Source: Bradyrhizobium septentrionale
GTDB lineage: Bacteria; Pseudomonadota; Alphaproteobacteria; Rhizobiales; Xanthobacteraceae
DNA length: 64,000 nucleotides
Reading direction: 5' to 3'
Assembly: GCF_011516645.4 (NCBI RefSeq)
Contig: NZ_CP088284.1
Span: 124,001 to 188,000 of the forward strand
Shown one piece after another: positions 51,453 to 60,376 of the stretch; position 1 is the stretch's first letter, and the number at the start of each line of letters is the position of its first letter. A program made the translations under genes and the position numbers. The notes below the pieces were generated by a model. That model was not told the DNA's origin, did no database searches, and saw only the letters and a list, made by a program, of their open reading frames with translations.

Positions 51453-53246
51453 TCACAGTGTCTTGAGGTATTCAAGCAACGCCTTTTTGTCCTGATCGCT
51501 CAAACTTGTCCCGTACTCGTGGCCGCATCGGCTATTTCCAGAGTTGATATTGCTGCAGTCCGTCACGGATAGAGTGTCGCTCAGCGGCTCCTGGGTAGCA
51601 GCAAGACCAACGTTTTCAATGTCGTATTTCCGTCCGACGCTAAACTGCGATCTGCGCTGCCCTGATGGCTTGAGCAATTCCGCCAGCGTCGGGACCGAGC
51701 CGTTATGGAGATAAGGTGCGGCGGCCCAAATACCCTGCAGAACACGGGCCTCGTAGGAGCCCCACGGAGGGAGCTGAGCGTGAGACGCTCGTTCTGCTCC
51801 CTGCCGCCTGGCCTTCTTGATTGCTTCCGAGGTGCTGACAGTATCGAAAGCCGTTAGCAGATCCTGCAGCGTTGGCGGTAGCCGCACCAGCCCCAGAGAC
51901 TCCGGTGTGTCCGACGATCCCGGATCTGGCGCCGCTGCCACCCGGGCATTGGTTGAAGGGGCGCCGCCGGCCAACAGGTGTTCCGCGATCGAACCAATGA
52001 CCGAGGTCGCAAGAATGTTAAGAATCTCATCGTTCTCCTTTAGGGGGGCGGTCGCGAAGGGAATGTACGCTCCCTTCAGCACGCCCGTATTCGCTTTCCA
52101 GGCGAGGATGTCGTATTCTCGTGTATCGGTACCAACGTTCTGGACCGGAGTTCGCCATGTTTTGACAAATGGAAAGCGTTGCTCTCCGTCTTCTATCCCG
52201 TGGCAACCGCTACATCCCGCTTCAGCGGAATCCCTTTCAAAAATCGCTTTGCCGCGCGCGGCTAAAGCAGCGTCAATCGTCCAGGGCCATTTCGGAGGGC
52301 CGATCCGCTTCACCAGGTTTTCAAGCTGGCTCAGGCCGTCGAAATTGGTGGAATTATTGTCAAGGAAATTGATGATCGCGCCCTGGCGCTTCGGCTCGAA
52401 CGTAGCGAATACTCCCAGAACCTCGCCAACGTTCCGAGCCAGCCCCAAGATGTCATTTCCATTTTTTGCGAATCCAGGCCATTGCGTCTTATCTTGCCGC
52501 GGCGAATTCCAGAGGAATGGGTATCTCACGGGAGCGTCCGCGGTTTTCATGTTTCCCGGGATCATGAAGTCGGGCGGCGGGCCTATGTCCAGTCCGGATA
52601 TGCGGTTGAAAATCATCCCCACAGCGTCCAGACGGCCAACTCCCCAGCCGGTCTTGGGCAGCGCGCGCACAATAAGCGTGTGAAACCGCAAGTACCACCC
52701 CTCGACCTGCCGACGAAGATCCGCAACGTCGGCCGCGTCCGGCGTTGTGGACCGCAGGACAGCTGCAGCAAACGGAGCGAACGAGCTGTCACTGGCAATC
52801 ACGTCGCCCACAGCCTTGTCCAGATCGCCAAGCAATGCGTAGAAGTCTACAAACGCCGGACCGCCATCCACCCGATACATCTTGCCATCAGCTTCGATCT
52901 GGCGCGTGTGACAGGCTGAGCAGGTCATTCCGACGACCTGGAAGTCTTGAGGGCCAGAAGCGTGAAAGCCGACGGGAAGATTGGCCGTGTTTGCAGGATT
53001 CGGTAGATAGCCGTACCGTGACAAACCATCCGCGAGGAATGGCTGTCCGTTCCTTTGCTTCAGCGCCTGCATCCAAGACAACGTAATCAAACGCGAGCCC
53101 TGATCGCGCGAATAGAAGTCAGCTCTCGCTGCCGCGGTCCAATCCACACCCTGGTCAAGATAGATGGGATTGGCGTCGGTGCCTTGAGCATCCGATTTTG
53201 TCGTGACGACAAACGTTAAGGCGATCAGAAAGAGAGTGCGGAGCAT
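51453..53246 (-). CDS. Exported diheme cytochrome, RoxA/CcpA-like
   Basis: ATG 53246 gives a signal peptide (MLRTLFLIALTFVVTTKSDA); the longer frame upstream lacks one. The 597-aa protein has two CxxCH motifs, MTCSACHTRQIE (109-113) and AGCSGCHGIEDG (around 345), and the C-terminal WAAAPYLHNGSVPTLAELLK followed by RSQFSVGRKYD. These are the marks of diheme peroxidase-like proteins and of RoxA/RoxB rubber oxygenases. The length fits RoxA better than short cytochrome c peroxidases. The substrate is unknown. Confidence 0.85.
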   Translation of the reverse strand: MLRTLFLIALTFVVTTKSDAQGTDANPIYLDQGVDWTAAARADFYSRDQGSRLITLSWMQALKQRNGQPFLADGLSRYGYLPNPANTANLPVGFHASGPQDFQVVGMTCSACHTRQIEADGKMYRVDGGPAFVDFYALLGDLDKAVGDVIASDSSFAPFAAAVLRSTTPDAADVADLRRQVEGWYLRFHTLIVRALPKTGWGVGRLDAVGMIFNRISGLDIGPPPDFMIPGNMKTADAPVRYPFLWNSPRQDKTQWPGFAKNGNDILGLARNVGEVLGVFATFEPKRQGAIINFLDNNSTNFDGLSQLENLVKRIGPPKWPWTIDAALAARGKAIFERDSAEAGCSGCHGIEDGEQRFPFVKTWRTPVQNVGTDTREYDILAWKANTGVLKGAYIPFATAPLKENDEILNILATSVIGSIAEHLLAGGAPSTNARVAAAPDPGSSDTPESLGLVRLPPTLQDLLTAFDTVSTSEAIKKARRQGAERASHAQLPPWGSYEARVLQGIWAAAPYLHNGSVPTLAELLKPSGQRRSQFSVGRKYDIENVGLAATQEPLSDTLSVTDCSNINSGNSRCGHEYGTSLSDQDKKALLEYLKTL

Positions 53247-53903
53247 CGTGTGTCCTACCGCTTCCATTGTCGCAACAGCCCGAGGCAACTTTCGCCGGAA
53301 TCCGCGCCTTTTCCGGCAAACCTGGGCTTGCCTTTCGGCCTGCAGGTTCGGCCTGCAGGCCATCGGATCATTGGTTATCAAAGGGCGCTATCCAACAAAC
53401 CTCAACCTACCAAGTCTTGGGGGAAGCAACTGCATTCGGAAAACGATCATCGCGTCGCCCTGGATTTGTCGGAGGCATACAGGCGTGCGGCATCGCAATT
53501 GCGGAGCCTCACTGCCACATTGGTTCCGAGAGATCTTCCCGATGTCGATCTGGAATGGCGCAGGATCGACCAAAACGCTCTTCAAGGCGCCGCTCACTGA
53601 TCGACAATCTTCCGGTGAGAACGACGTGCAAACTAGGCCGGTGAAGCGCGCGAGCAATGACTGACGGGCCAAAGAAACATGAGGCGTGACCGTAAAGACT
53701 TGCTCAGCGAATTGAACAGGAATCGCGGCCGCAATCTCGCTGCCGAAGAGTTTGAAGCGGTCGCGAACCTCACGCTTCGCCGAGGAGTTCGGGAGCGTCA
53801 AGCTGGCCCACAGCTTCGCGGTCGGTTCAAGGTATTTGACGGTGCGTGTCGAAGGGCGCGACGGAAGGCAACTCAGCGGCACGGAGGGCTAAAAGGCGAA
53901 ACA
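53247..53903. other. Mixed stretch with possible gene remnants
   Basis: A plus-strand frame ending at 53600 contains a natural-looking tail (LHSENDHRVALDLSEAYRRA, LRSLTATLVPRDLPDVDLEW) without a clear start, perhaps the end of a decayed gene. Opposing frames at 53388-53882 cannot be chosen between. I annotate no intact gene here. Confidence 0.4.
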
Positions 53904-54221
53904 GTGACCGATATCCACGAAGAACGCGTATTCTGGAATGATACCTTTCACGCCGAGATATTTGATTTCCGCGGCCAGGTTCATTTTGCCCGCTTTGATG
54001 GCTGCACCTTCGTGAAATGCACCATCGTGCTTGATAGCAGCGCCGAACAACTCGCCTTCACCGGCTGCACGTTCAAGGACTGCAACATCGATCATATCGA
54101 CGCAGACGAGGCTCGCGGAATTGTTGTCCGTGACAACTTTTTCGATCGCCCCATTGCGGAGCGTAAGGCCGATTTCGAACGACGCTTGGCTGAAGCGCTG
54201 AATCGGCGCCTAAAGTCCTAA
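53904..54221 (+). CDS. Pentapeptide-repeat-like small protein
   Basis: GTG 53904 follows AAAGGCG; the longer open frame upstream lacks coding character. The 105 residues include VHFARFDGCTFVKCTIVLDS and LAFTGCTFKDCNIDHIDADE, two turns of A-x-F/x-x-C-T-F repeats reminiscent of pentapeptide repeats, then a basic helical tail. Too short for a gyrase-protecting helix; the role is unknown. Confidence 0.65.
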   Translation: MTDIHEERVFWNDTFHAEIFDFRGQVHFARFDGCTFVKCTIVLDSSAEQLAFTGCTFKDCNIDHIDADEARGIVVRDNFFDRPIAERKADFERRLAEALNRRLKS

Positions 54222-54619
54222 ACGCCGAACGCTTAGCCATGGAGCTTCACGCCACCAACGACATGCGGGGCGATCTCCGCGCCGGCTCCATCAATTACCG
54301 CACTCGACTCGGTTACCATTGTCCGGGTCGCCCCGGCATAGGCTGAGGCCGGAGTAACTTAGTCGCCCGCGACCCTAGACCTCGCGGCACAGCTCCCCTA
54401 CTCATTGGGGAGTACCGGAGTCATACGGATGGCGAAGGCGCGCCCCCTCATCCATACTTTGTCCAAGTCAGGATTTTGCATACACCCTCCTGGGCTAGAG
54501 CCAACGCCGTCCGCATGTATTTCAAGCGGGCGGCGTTGGGCTGTGGATCGACTGTAGCGCATGCGATTAACTGCGTGCGCCCTCTCTGTGGTCGCCGATC
54601 TGGTACGATCAGCGGCTAT
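54222..54619. other. Intergenic stretch, no supported gene
   Basis: No coding frame stands out. It contains several short inverted repeats but no obvious terminator or RNA gene. Confidence 0.4.
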
Positions 54620-55076
54620 TTTTGGGCATCGTGCGCCGGTCATGCTGCTCACTGGGCGCAGGCGCAAGGGAACCATCCGCTTGGACGATCATCTTGCGCG
54701 AAAGAGGCGCGCCCGACAGCGGAACAGCCGATCGCCCGACCTGCGGCGGACATGTGCGAGCAAACGCGGCGATTAAGCGCTGGCGGTGACGAGCTCTCGC
54801 CACGGCCGTCTCGACCGCCTTCTCTTGGGCTCGCAGCGCGGCGCGGTATGCGCGCGTTTACGCTGGCGGTTCCATTCTTGCACGTCTGTCACAAGCCAAG
54901 CTGCCTCTCCGGCGGAAGTGCTCGCGCATGGAAGTTGGGCCGTTCCGCCCAACGGACGATCGTTGCAGGTGTAATCTTGAAGTGCGCGGCCAATTGAACC
55001 GCTGTCATGTAATTCCGGTCAGGTCGATGGAAGGCGGTCCGACGTCCGGGATGATGTTGTCATTGCTATCTGTCAT
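54620..55076 (-). pseudogene. Decayed second copy of the excisionase-like regulator
   Basis: Reading from ATG 55076: MTDSNDNIIPDVGPPSIDLT, then in another frame MTAVQLAAHFKITPATIVRW and AERPNFHARALPPE, then in further frames RRRQ..AALRAQEKAVET and RLIAAFARTC...SGAPLSRKMIVQADGSLAPA. The order and motifs are those of the intact gene at 46653-47117. At least three frameshifts. The two copies face each other across about 7.5 kb. Confidence 0.7.
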
Positions 55077-55152
55077 CGCTCGCAGCCACCCTGACCAAGT
55101 CATCAACGAACAAAGCGCGATTGTCGAGCTTACCGTTCATCGGCTTGCCCTC

Positions 55153-55365
55153 TCATGAGCGAGGCTCCTGATGCGCCGCGTCGCAGATGATCTTGATCGA
55201 CCTAAAGAGTGTAAGCGGATGTTTGCGTACAAGCTCTGTGCTCGTCTTCGCGAACTCGTCCGGGCCTCCTTGCTGGCGGACGATCGCCCGAAGTGCGGCC
55301 AGCTTCTCAGGGTCGGCGGAGCGAATAGCTGCCTCGAAAGCCGGTATAAATTCCAGCCTGTCCAT
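55153..55365 (-). CDS. Small protein (70 aa)
   Basis: ATG 55365 follows AAGGAATG. MDRLEFIPAFEAAIRSADPE, KLAALRAIVRQQGGPDEFAK, TSTELVRKHPLTLFRSIKII. Helical, natural composition; no family recognised. It lies 13 bp after the 51-aa gene on the same strand, so they are probably co-transcribed. Confidence 0.6.
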   Translation of the reverse strand: MDRLEFIPAFEAAIRSADPEKLAALRAIVRQQGGPDEFAKTSTELVRKHPLTLFRSIKIICDAAHQEPRS

Positions 55366-55378
55366 TGCAACACATTCC

Positions 55379-55534
55379 TTATGAAGAAAGCTCCGGTTTT
55401 GAAGGCGGCCTTGGTGGCGGCCTGGTCGCCATAAGCTCCGCAATCGCGGCAAGTACGACGCTCGTATCGGCCTTTCCTTCGGACCATCCCTTCAGCGCCT
55501 CTATCGCGTTCTTTAAAGCCTCATCACGGGTCAC
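55379..55534 (-). CDS. Very small protein (51 aa)
   Basis: GTG 55534 reads VTRDEALKNAIEALKGWSEG, KADTSVVLAAIAELMATRPP, PRPPSKPELSS and stops at 55379. An amphipathic helix pair followed by a proline-rich tail; a GGGGA box precedes it. The composition is convincingly coding despite the length. Function unknown. Confidence 0.55.
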   Translation of the reverse strand: MTRDEALKNAIEALKGWSEGKADTSVVLAAIAELMATRPPPRPPSKPELSS

Positions 55535-55589
55535 GGAACAATCCCCGCAGCCCCCCTGTGGCCGGCCGCGCGGCCTGCGACTCCGAAAG

Positions 55590-55945
55590 AACGCGCGGGC
55601 AGTTGGAGACCGCCCGCGCGGAGTTTGCTACGTCAAGCTTGGTCCGTGTTGCGTGAAGATAAACAGCCAAGCCGATAAGCCTCTCAACAACTCGCATGCC
55701 ACGGCACCGTGCAGAAGTAGAGCCAAACGGCGCGGTATCGACAGAGCACAGTGAGGCCGACGCGACGGAAAAGCGTGCGGGCGACTGCTGACGACCGCCC
55801 GCACGCCGTCGCACCTCAAACAGACCTGGCCCTCACGAGGGTCAATCAATAAGCGGCCAAGCCATAGACTGCTCAGCAACGCGCGTGCCAGACGGCCGGA
55901 GAGTAAACGGCGCAATCCCGGTGCACTTCTCGTGCGACGTTCAGA
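55590..55945. repeat. Two diverged tandem units of about 182 bp, each with a GC-rich hairpin
   Basis: Unit 1 has CGCGCGGGC/GCCCGCGCG (55592-55600, 55612-55620); unit 2 has GCGTGCGGGC/GCCCGCACGC (55773-55782, 55797-55806). About 70 bases after each hairpin both share GCCAAGCC...CTC.(A/G)(A/G)CAAC(T/G)CGC.TGCCA and further on AAACGGCGC, all offset by about 182 bases. Neither unit holds a clear gene. They may be duplicated small-RNA or intergenic repeat units. Confidence 0.55.
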
Positions 55946-55991
55946 CATGCACGCAGTCAACCCGACGCCGTTTGAACGAAACCAGACGTGG

Positions 55992-56252
55992 CTAATGACG
56001 CCGAGAGGGCGCGGGGATTGGATGATTGCCATCGTGTATCGCGATCAGTTCGCCGGGCTCCAAACCGAGCTTTTGTAACTGCTCGTTGTGAAGCGGACAG
56101 TTAAGCATTCCGGCCCTTGCGCCGCAGTCGGCTATCGTCATCCTCACCGCTTCCGCCGGGTCAGCGACGGCAACCGCGTATACTACGTGTCTGAATTCTT
56201 CGTCGTCGCCATCTTCCTTGAAGACAGCAGCAGTCACTAACCAACCGTCCAT
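55992..56252 (-). CDS. Hypothetical protein (86 aa)
   Basis: MDGWLVTAAVFKEDGDDEEF, RHVVYAVAVADPAEAVRMTI, then LQKLGLEPGELIAIHDGNHP. A small alpha/beta protein with natural composition and two central Cys (ADCGARAGMLNCPLH). No family recognised. Confidence 0.55.
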   Translation of the reverse strand: MDGWLVTAAVFKEDGDDEEFRHVVYAVAVADPAEAVRMTIADCGARAGMLNCPLHNEQLQKLGLEPGELIAIHDGNHPIPAPSRRH

Positions 56253-56294
56253 CTTGCTGCGCTCCGGGAACGCGAAGTAGGCGTTGTCTTCACC

Positions 56295-56516
56295 TCATTG
56301 CATAAGTATTGCGACTACTATGATGCCGATGGAGACCAGGCCCATGAAAATCACGCAGCCTAGGTACGGTAGGTCGCCGCGCACTACACAGCTCCAGACG
56401 CGAGGACGGAGCGTGCACTCCGGGGACACGATCAACCTGCACAATTCGGCCCGCTGCGTTCGACAGCCGGACACGGCAATCCGAGTCCCAACAACTACTG
56501 GCTTGCATAGGTGCAT
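56295..56516 (-). CDS. Small protein with C-terminal membrane helix (73 aa)
   Basis: The C-terminus DLPYLGCVIFMGLVSIGIIV followed by VAILMQ is a clear transmembrane helix; the N-terminal 45 residues contain four Cys (MHLCKPVVVG, SGCRTQRAELC). Overlapping frames on the other strand lack such features. Function unknown, moderate doubt that it is expressed. Confidence 0.4.
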   Translation of the reverse strand: MHLCKPVVVGTRIAVSGCRTQRAELCRLIVSPECTLRPRVWSCVVRGDLPYLGCVIFMGLVSIGIIVVAILMQ

Positions 56517-56537
56517 GGCCCGGACGACAACGCCGCC

Positions 56538-56762
56538 CTAGCGGGCTTCAGCAACTTTGGCGAATTCCAAAGCGAACCCTGGATATCTGCAGCATTTGGA
56601 TGCCGGACTGCCTCTGACTTTGAGGTAATCCTCGACTTTAGGACCAAACCGCGGCTTTATCTGCAGCACGTAGCGAATGTCGAATAGTAACTGAGCAGAG
56701 ACCTCATTGGCTCGTTCGCGCAATTGACGCACGACGTCGTCCAGCTCGAAACGGGTTTCCAT
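56538..56762 (-). CDS. Hypothetical protein (74 aa)
   Basis: From ATG 56762: METRFELDDVVRQLRERANE, VSAQLLFDIRYVLQIKPRFG, PKVEDYLKVRG. Helical, natural composition. No family recognised. A longer in-frame start at 56819 adds a less natural N-terminus. Confidence 0.45.
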   Translation of the reverse strand: METRFELDDVVRQLRERANEVSAQLLFDIRYVLQIKPRFGPKVEDYLKVRGSPASKCCRYPGFALEFAKVAEAR

Positions 56763-56968
56763 CGGTTTCTCGATGACAGGAGGCTGCTTGCGGCCGCAAA
56801 GCGAATGACACCTCTCCAACGCCGCCTTCCTCCGGAACGCAGAGGCGCGCTGAGCTTGGCGGAAACTCCCGGTCCTTCCAGGATCATCCGCCGCGAAGGT
56901 ACGACTTCCAGCGCAAGCCGGCCACGATCGTCGGAACCGCGATTTGCGTTACTCGCTGTTTCGCAGGA

Positions 56969-57484
56969 TTACTGTCCCGGTCGCACGTCTGTAGAGCGTG
57001 GCAGGTTTGTCTTGGGCCCTAACCCCTGCAAACGCATTATCGTCTGCTTGGCCAATTCCCCGTGGAGCCTATGGATCTTCTGAGAGCCAGCAATGAGAGT
57101 TTCATGAGTCTGTTTCAGGAAATCGGTTTGAAGCTCAAGAGCTTCGTAAAACGATCGCGCGCCCGCCAACTTCTCGAAAAACGACTTGGTGTGTTCGAAG
57201 GATTTTTTGACATAGTCAGCATAGGTTTTTGCGATTTCTTGATAGCTGACCGGCGTTGTTTCCGCTGATACGATCCGGCCGTTCGAAGAGGTGTCAGTCG
57301 AAGAGGTGTCAGTTGACGCGAACTGCGCGCCGATCTCCTTCGGCGTGTGCTGCAATTGATCTGGCGGCGGGCCCTCTTGTTGACCCGATTTCCGCCTCTG
57401 CTGTGCAGTTTCGTCGCTCTGCCGATCCGCGTTCGGGTTGCCCTTGCCGGATTTTCGTGGTGTCTCGCTCTGGTCTGGACTCAT
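56969..57484 (-). CDS. Phasin-family protein
   Basis: ATG 57484 (MSPDQSETPRKSG) or 57541. The N-terminal 90 residues are polar and disordered (Gln, Ser, Thr, Pro). The C-terminal half is the phasin helical domain: SYQEIAKTYADYVKKSFEHT, KSFFEKLAGARSFYEALELQ, TDFLKQTHETLIAGSQKIHR. Phasins coat polyhydroxyalkanoate granules; rhizobia carry many paralogues. No PHA genes are nearby. Confidence 0.82.
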   Translation of the reverse strand: MSPDQSETPRKSGKGNPNADRQSDETAQQRRKSGQQEGPPPDQLQHTPKEIGAQFASTDTSSTDTSSNGRIVSAETTPVSYQEIAKTYADYVKKSFEHTKSFFEKLAGARSFYEALELQTDFLKQTHETLIAGSQKIHRLHGELAKQTIMRLQGLGPKTNLPRSTDVRPGQ

Positions 57485-57759
57485 TGCTAAATCACTCCGT
57501 GGTTTGATATCAATCAAGTTGCAAACCTCCGCCATGCTCACGCTGGCATCATGATTCCGATCGGCTCCTTGTGCGGCGATTTGCTACATTTTAGCGGACC
57601 TCTTCTACGCTGCCGCTCGGCCGGCTCCGAAAGCGGCGCGTCATAGTACGCCTGTCCTCATTGGACATCTCGCTCCCTCGCCCGCGCATTGCCGAAATCG
57701 CTCGGTCGTCCCACAGCAATTATCAACCGGGGTTTGCTCCCACTGCGATCTGCGAGAAG
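57485..57759. other. Upstream region of phasin and flank of IS3 copy 2
   Basis: The part 57640-57759 may be the 3' end of the minus-strand gene that starts at 59457, separated from it by the IS3 insertion (see that entry). The rest holds the probable phasin promoter. Confidence 0.35.
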
Positions 57760-57793
57760 AGAGCTGGCTCCGCAAATTCGGACAGTAGCTTGA

Positions 57794-58153
57794 GTGGATT
57801 TTCTGCCTGACAGCGGCGAGGATTCTTGCCGCGAATCAGGAGCGAAGATGACGAAGAAGAGCCGCCGGATGCATTCTCCGGCATTCAAGGCGAAGGTTGC
57901 TTTGGCTGCGGTCAAAGGCGACAAGACGCTGGCGGAGCTGGCGCAACTGTTTGATGTTCATCCGAACCAGATCACGATCTGGAAAAACCAGCTCCTGGAA
58001 GGCGCCGCCGGCGTGTTTGGGCATGACAAGGCGTCGGCCGAGACGCCGGTCGATTTGAAGGCGTTACATGCCAAGATCGGCGAGCTGGCGTTGGAAAACG
58101 ATTTTTTGTCCGGCGCGCTCACCAAGGCGGGCCTGCTGAGCGCAAAGCGATGA
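57794..58153 (+). CDS. IS3-family protein OrfA
   Basis: Identical in sequence to the OrfA at 37167-37526: 119 aa with the helix-turn-helix LAELAQLFDVHPNQITIWKN and a C-terminal zipper-like helix. Overlaps orfB by four bases. Confidence 0.95.
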   Translation: MDFLPDSGEDSCRESGAKMTKKSRRMHSPAFKAKVALAAVKGDKTLAELAQLFDVHPNQITIWKNQLLEGAAGVFGHDKASAETPVDLKALHAKIGELALENDFLSGALTKAGLLSAKR

Positions 58154-58977
58154 TCGACCGCGGTCATGATCTTTCTATCGTGCGCCAGGCGAAGGTCCTG
58201 AAGCTGGCTCGCAGCACGGTCTACTATGAACCTCGGCCAGTTTCGGCCGAGGACCTTGCCTTGATGCGTCGGCTCGATGAGCTGCATCTCGATTATCCCT
58301 TCGCGGGAGCGCGTATGCAGCGATCGTTGCTGCGGCGGGAGGGCGTATACGCCGGTCGCCGCCACATCGCGACGCTGATGAAGCGCATGGGGATCGAGGC
58401 GGTCTATCGTCGCCCGAACACGAGTAAGCCGGCACCGGGTCACAAGATCTACCCGTACCTGTTGCGCGGATTGAAGATCGAGCGGCCCGACCAGGCGTGG
58501 GCAATGGACATCACCTACATTCCGATGCGGCGTGGCTTCGTCTATCTCGCGGCGGTCGTCGATGTGTTCAGCCGACGGGTCCTGGCCCATCGCGTCTCGA
58601 TCACAATGGAGGCGGCCTTCTGCGTCGAAGCGGTCCAGGAGGCGTTGGCGAAGCACGGCAGGCCCGAGATTTTCAACACGGACCAGGGCAGCCAGTTCAC
58701 CAGCCTCGAGTTCACCGATGTGCTGCTGGACGCGAAGATCGCCATCAGCATGGACGGCAAGGGCGCCTGGCGCGACAACGTGTTTGTCGAGCGGCTCTGG
58801 CGCACGGTCAAATACGAAGAAGTTTATCTCCGCGCCTACGACAGCGTGTCCGAGGCGCGAGCGTCAATTGCCAAGTATCTGGCCTTCTACAATCAGGGAC
58901 GCCCTCACTCGAGCCTTGACGGGCGCACGCCCGACGAGGCTTACTTCGGCACGCAAGCTATGGTGATCGCCGCATGA
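58150..58977 (+). CDS. IS3-family transposase OrfB
   Basis: Identical in sequence to the OrfB at 36343-37170: 275-aa rve-type transposase with AMDITYIPM, FNTDQGSQFTS and DNVFVERLW around the DDE residues. Intact. Confidence 0.95.
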   Translation: MIDRGHDLSIVRQAKVLKLARSTVYYEPRPVSAEDLALMRRLDELHLDYPFAGARMQRSLLRREGVYAGRRHIATLMKRMGIEAVYRRPNTSKPAPGHKIYPYLLRGLKIERPDQAWAMDITYIPMRRGFVYLAAVVDVFSRRVLAHRVSITMEAAFCVEAVQEALAKHGRPEIFNTDQGSQFTSLEFTDVLLDAKIAISMDGKGAWRDNVFVERLWRTVKYEEVYLRAYDSVSEARASIAKYLAFYNQGRPHSSLDGRTPDEAYFGTQAMVIAA

Positions 58978-58986
58978 CCGTCGCCG

Positions 58987-59043
58987 ACGATTTTGTCGTC
59001 GCTCTGGTCGGGCTACGCCCTCCCGACGCAACGACAAAATCGT
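58987..59043. repeat. Long hairpin downstream of IS3 orfB (copy 2)
   Basis: Same 57-bp inverted repeat as at 36277-36333, with arms ACGATTTTGTCGT/ACGACAAAATCGT, ten bases after orfB. Confidence 0.75.
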
Positions 59044-59123
59044 AAGGCCCCGCGTTCAGCATAACCCGGCAGGAATCCACTTAAATCCCGCGGGGCGCTG
59101 TCCAAACAACCGGCGCCAGCTCT

Positions 59124-59457
59124 AAGTTCCTATCCCTGAGAGCACTGGGAGTAAGGTTGGCATCGGCCAATTCTCTCCAAGACCTCCCGACTTCGATCCA
59201 CCTGCTTTTTCGAGCCAGCAAGGTGTCAAGCATCCTCCTCCAGCAATGCCCCAGGTTTGGGGGACCAAGTGCGCTACTTTCGAGAGCTTCGAGATAATGC
59301 GTTCGACGGTCTGTCCGTGCTGCGCTCGCCAGATCGATTTGACTTTATGGATGAGGGGATTGTCGTTGGCGCGAACACCGTTGCTTCTGAGGGCCGAGTC
59401 AGCCACACAGACCAGCAAGAGGCCGAGACAGAACCACAGCACGCGTTTTCTTGCCAT
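59124..59457 (-). pseudogene. Exported protein interrupted by IS3 copy 2
   Basis: ATG 59457 reads MARKRVLWFCLGLLLVCVAD, a signal peptide, then HKVKSIWRAQHGQTVERIIS, KLSKVAHLVPQTWGIAGGGC and a Gly-rich section, ending at a TAG created by the IS end. Removing the IS and one AAG lets the frame run on about 40 codons (GTSRRSQWEQTPVDNCCGTT...) to a stop near 57640. This supports an interrupted exported protein of about 150 aa; function unknown. Confidence 0.45.
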
Positions 59458-59463
59458 TTTCAC

Positions 59464-60079
59464 CTGCCGCCCGGATCCATCTGTTCTCTCTGTGAGGCAC
59501 TAATCCTACGCGGATCACAAACACGCTGTTACGCAGCATTGAAAGTTAGCAGCGACGTGACAAGACGCCCGTCGGTATCGGCCGAGCAGACGCCGTCCTT
59601 GGCTTATGTCACGCGCCGCTAACCTCACTGGCCAGCCACGGCCTCAACTTGCGATGGTAGCCATGCCTGAGGGAGGGTGCCCTCGGCACGTCGAGGGTCA
59701 GCATTCTTCGTGCCAGGCAATAGTCGACAGTTCGTACCGTGTTTGTGTTGGCTTTGTCTGCTTTGCGACTTACTCAGGTTGTGGTCCTTGCACTCAGGCC
59801 TGGCCGCGGCGGCGTCATGTTGACCTTATCCTCTCCGCAATCATCGACCCGTGCAAGCGACTCTTTCGCTGCAGCTCAGACATGGATGAAATCCCTTTGG
59901 CGCCGTCATCGACACTGTTTCAGTCGGCGCCGTTGCCGCAAGGCCGACGCGATCGAAGCCCGCACCAGCGAGGCACACCTTTTCTATCGCCATTGAGCAT
60001 TCACTGCGCAATCTTCGTTGGCACACCCTTTGCTCGTCAAGAAATAGCAATAGTGGTCTTTGTGGAGGCCAAAGCTCCC
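59464..60079. other. Stretch without supported gene
   Basis: Several long frames exist on both strands (for example 59606-60082) but have unnatural composition and no motif. Probably decayed DNA. Confidence 0.4.
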
Positions 60080-60376
60080 TAATCAGTTGCTGCGGTCGAA
60101 AAGACAAGGTCGATTCGACGGCGGTGCTGAGCGCTGAGCGGGCGGATGCTTTGGCGCAGTTCGTCACACTTTCCAGATTGAGATGTGCTTGAGCTTATAT
60201 CGAGAAGAAGTATCGGGTGAATTAAGACGTCGAGAACGAAGCCATTGTGATTGACAGCGCACCAGAGCCAATGTTGTCCGCCCGCGATCGAGAGCGCGCT
60301 GGCGGACGCGGTCAGAGAGCACGTTGCCGAAATTCCGTCCCCAGCGGCGCGTGGTTTCATAGCTAACCTCCAATGC
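60080..60376 (-). pseudogene. IS6-family transposase remnant
   Basis: The reading VALEVSYETTRRWGRNFGNV from 60376 matches the IS6 SYETIRRWxxxFG segment; after a frame change, HWLWCAVNHNGFVLDVLIHP matches the YLWRAVDxxGxVLDVLV block. The middle with the first catalytic Asp is lost. Heavily decayed. Confidence 0.6.

Larger units (their letters stand above)
57760..59123 (+). mobile_element. IS3-family element, copy 2
   Basis: 1364 bp, same length and proteins as copy 1 at 36197-37560 but in the opposite orientation. Flanked by the 3-bp duplication AAG (57757-57759 and 59124-59126). Ends start AGAGCTGGCTCCGC (left) and AGAGCTGGCGCCGG (right, minus strand). Confidence 0.95.

Noticed and set aside
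55592..55806. CRISPR-like array from repeated GC-rich hairpins
   Set aside because: Only two diverged units with long spacing; no regular short repeats or cas genes anywhere in the window.
36197..59123. Composite transposon bounded by the two IS3 copies
   Set aside because: Each copy has its own separate 3-bp duplication (GAT and AAG), so they inserted independently.
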